NCBI RefSeq assembly: GCF_016097555.1
Contig: NC_054713.1
Span: 7,901,462-7,965,461, forward strand
Direction of reading: 5' to 3'
DNA length: 64,000 bases
Source: Gigantopelta aegis
Lineage: Eukaryota; Mollusca; Gastropoda; Neomphalida; Peltospiridae
Shown: positions 62,222 to 64,000 of the stretch, one piece after another
Layout: each line of letters opens with the position of its first letter
How positions within the stretch are numbered: position 1 is the stretch's first letter
The notes under the pieces: model-generated
Told to the model about the DNA's origin: nothing
Seen by the model: only the letters and a program-made list of their open reading frames with translations
Databases searched by the model: none
Position numbers and translations under genes: made by a program

Positions 62222-62690
62222 TTGAATGAATGAATGAATGAATGAATGAATGTTTAACGACACCCCAGCACAAAAATACACATCGGCTATTGGGTGTCAT
62301 AAATGTTAAGTATATGAAAATATTATTTATATATACTGCTGAAAAGAAAGCAAGTGGGTATCTAGGGTGTTAGAGGGCTTGATCTCTGGAAAATTTTGAA
62401 ATAAGGAAAGTTTGTTTTGTTTAACGATACCACAAGAGCACATTGATTAATTAATCATCGGCTATTGGACGTTTGGTAATTCTGACTCGTAGTCATCAGA
62501 GGAAACCCGCTACATTTGTTTCTGATGCAGCAAGGGATCTTTTATATGCACTTTCTCAAAGAAAGGAAAGCACATATACCACGGTCTTTGACCAGTTGTG
62601 GTGCACTGGTTGCAAGGAGAAAAAGAACAATCAGTTGAACGGATCCATCGAGGTGGTTCGATCCTGTGATGAAAGAGAAATTTAGTTATA
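62222..62690 (-). mobile_element. GAAT-headed SINE insertion and SINE type I in HyalB intron 1
   Basis: A GAATGAATG... element (about 62219-62336) is flanked by a target duplication TGCTGAAAAGAA. Then a reversed type I copy (62410-62690) matches HyalA 51720-51980. Confidence 0.8.
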
Positions 62691-62694
62691 AGGT

Positions 62695-63090
62695 GGTACT
62701 AAACTAAATAACTTCCGGTTGGGTAAAAGATTCGAGGTGCACCCAACTTTTGATAGAGAAGTGAACACCACAAGTCTAAATATTTATGCAATGTTATTTG
62801 ATCTAGTACCACTGTGTCAAGTAGCCTTGTGCTTGGAACATGTATGGGGTACCTGTAAAAAAAAGTACTTAAATTTTGTGCAGAACTAGGGTAGTCATAG
62901 ATGCTTCCCGTTATCTCAGAAATGAGCAGCTTGACCCCCAATTTTTTCTGATTCACTTTAAGGGTGAGGGGTGGTAGTATTTGTATCCGTGGTGTTTATG
63001 TCGATTGATACGCTGCAGGTAGGAGTTTTAGCCACATATGTTACTATTGTCGTCTATGAATTTGATTCGCTAGTATACACTCTATAGCAC
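62695..63090. mobile_element. Mid-repetitive element R3, copy 3
   Basis: Collinear with 33228-33682, with an internal deletion near 62775. Absent from HyalA intron 1. Confidence 0.75.
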
Positions 63091-64000
63091 ATATTCAGTG
63101 CATAATAAAAAATATTATGATTTTGTCATTTTATTTAATTAAACTATACTAGTTGATTAATTAGCGGTCACTCGACCATGCAAGTTCACAATGACCTTGA
63201 CCTTGACAATAATCACTGTACATGGCTCTGAATGGAGTTTGAATCAAAGTTAGCACTGAGGAAAAGTTGGTTTGGCCTGTAACTCATACTGTAAAGATTT
63301 CAACAATATCTTTTTAAATGGTATTTGACTTGCCATATACAACTATATGGTATTATATATAGGCAACCTGAACTAAGATTTTAATAGCAATTTATTTTTA
63401 TATAAAAAATAACATGTGCCAATAGTGGGTTAATGTATTTAGTTTCCATTAACATAGTTAATGTTTCATGTATGAAATTCTGAAAACTCAAATTTATAAA
63501 GAACTTGGTTTTTATTGTCATTTTGACCTATTTATAGGGTGATAAGTTATATTTTTGACAAATTTGTAGTTTTATGCAAAACTTTAAGTAAATTAGAAGA
63601 AAAACTTTACTAAAGACATAATTAAATTTGTTGTCACTGTTGTGCCTTCTGTTCTTATTTATACATAACAATAAGCTTGTTAAACTTTAAACATATCTTT
63701 AGATAACAAGATAATTGTTTTTAATAATCACTTAGTTTGCTCTCATGAAAAGCATTTTAAGTTTATACTGCCCGGGAGTAAGTTGATAATTTATTTTATT
63801 GTTAAAGCAGTATTACCCAATGTTACTAGCTAAATAAAATGCTGGATTACATATTGTAGAAATACATCCAGTATACATATTGTATTCATCTGTATTAGAA
63901 AATATTGCAAAAAAATTGATGTTCGGGTAATTATGTCATTTAAACATAGTTGTTTTTCAGTAATTAATCAAAAATAAATGTGTGAAAGCTGGATGATAAT
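63091..64000. other. AT-rich stretch, nothing recognised
   Basis: No exon-like frame, repeat family or splice context was identified. It may be the rest of HyalB intron 1. Confidence 0.5.

Overview
This is a eukaryotic, repeat-dominated genomic window, most likely from a gastropod mollusc. That placement rests on intron-split genes with GT-AG borders, several tRNA-derived SINE families of a type I associate with gastropod genomes, fold-back MITEs, LINE remains, a Ty3/gypsy-class LTR element and long microsatellites. The taxon is my inference; nothing in the window proves it. No rRNA gene, intact tRNA gene, CRISPR array or bacterial-type operon was seen.

Left part (1-36.7 kb). Two phase-compatible plus-strand exons (331-413 and 36620-36714, the second with a stop codon) may be the last two exons of one unrecognised gene with an intron of about 36 kb. 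Between them, on the minus strand, lie two paralogous two-exon genes for small secreted proteins with an identical 10-cysteine spacing except for one loop. Gene A has exon 1 at 5767-5866 and exon 2 at 3405-3643. Gene B has exon 1 at 28046-28157 and exon 2 at 9205-9425. They share promoter blocks, start context, intron phase and splice acceptor. A decayed third relative is suggested at about 32.8-36.5 kb. Gene B's intron is about 18.6 kb because it carries nested elements: a fold-back MITE was split by a LINE (10055-26752), and the LINE tail was split by a tandem LTR-retrotransposon array (11245-26255). Without the insert, the intron of B is close to that of A.

The LTR array reads LTR-internal-LTR-internal-LTR-internal-LTR on the minus strand and has only one pair of 5-bp target duplications, so it amplified in place after one insertion. 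Its pol remnant has the order protease-integrase-RT-RNaseH, as in Gmr1-like Ty3/gypsy elements. The integrase and RT cores are deleted, yet the frame stays open for about 838 codons. A solo LTR of the same family lies in the opposite orientation at 34281-35423.

Middle part (36.7-43.8 kb) holds only repeats: SINEs (one inserted in another), fold-back elements, AT/CA/ACAT microsatellites and copies of a retroposon with a 3' ATC tail.

Right part (43.8-62.1 kb) holds two tandem minus-strand hyaluronidase (GH56) genes. HyalA is complete in five exons (474 aa predicted). HyalB has exons 2-5 intact; its exon 1 is not visible and may lie beyond 64 kb. Several SINE insertions sit at the same intron positions in both and predate the duplication. 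Three retroposon insertions found only in HyalA, and a Tc1-like MITE found only in HyalB, postdate it. The last kilobase is AT-rich with no recognisable gene.
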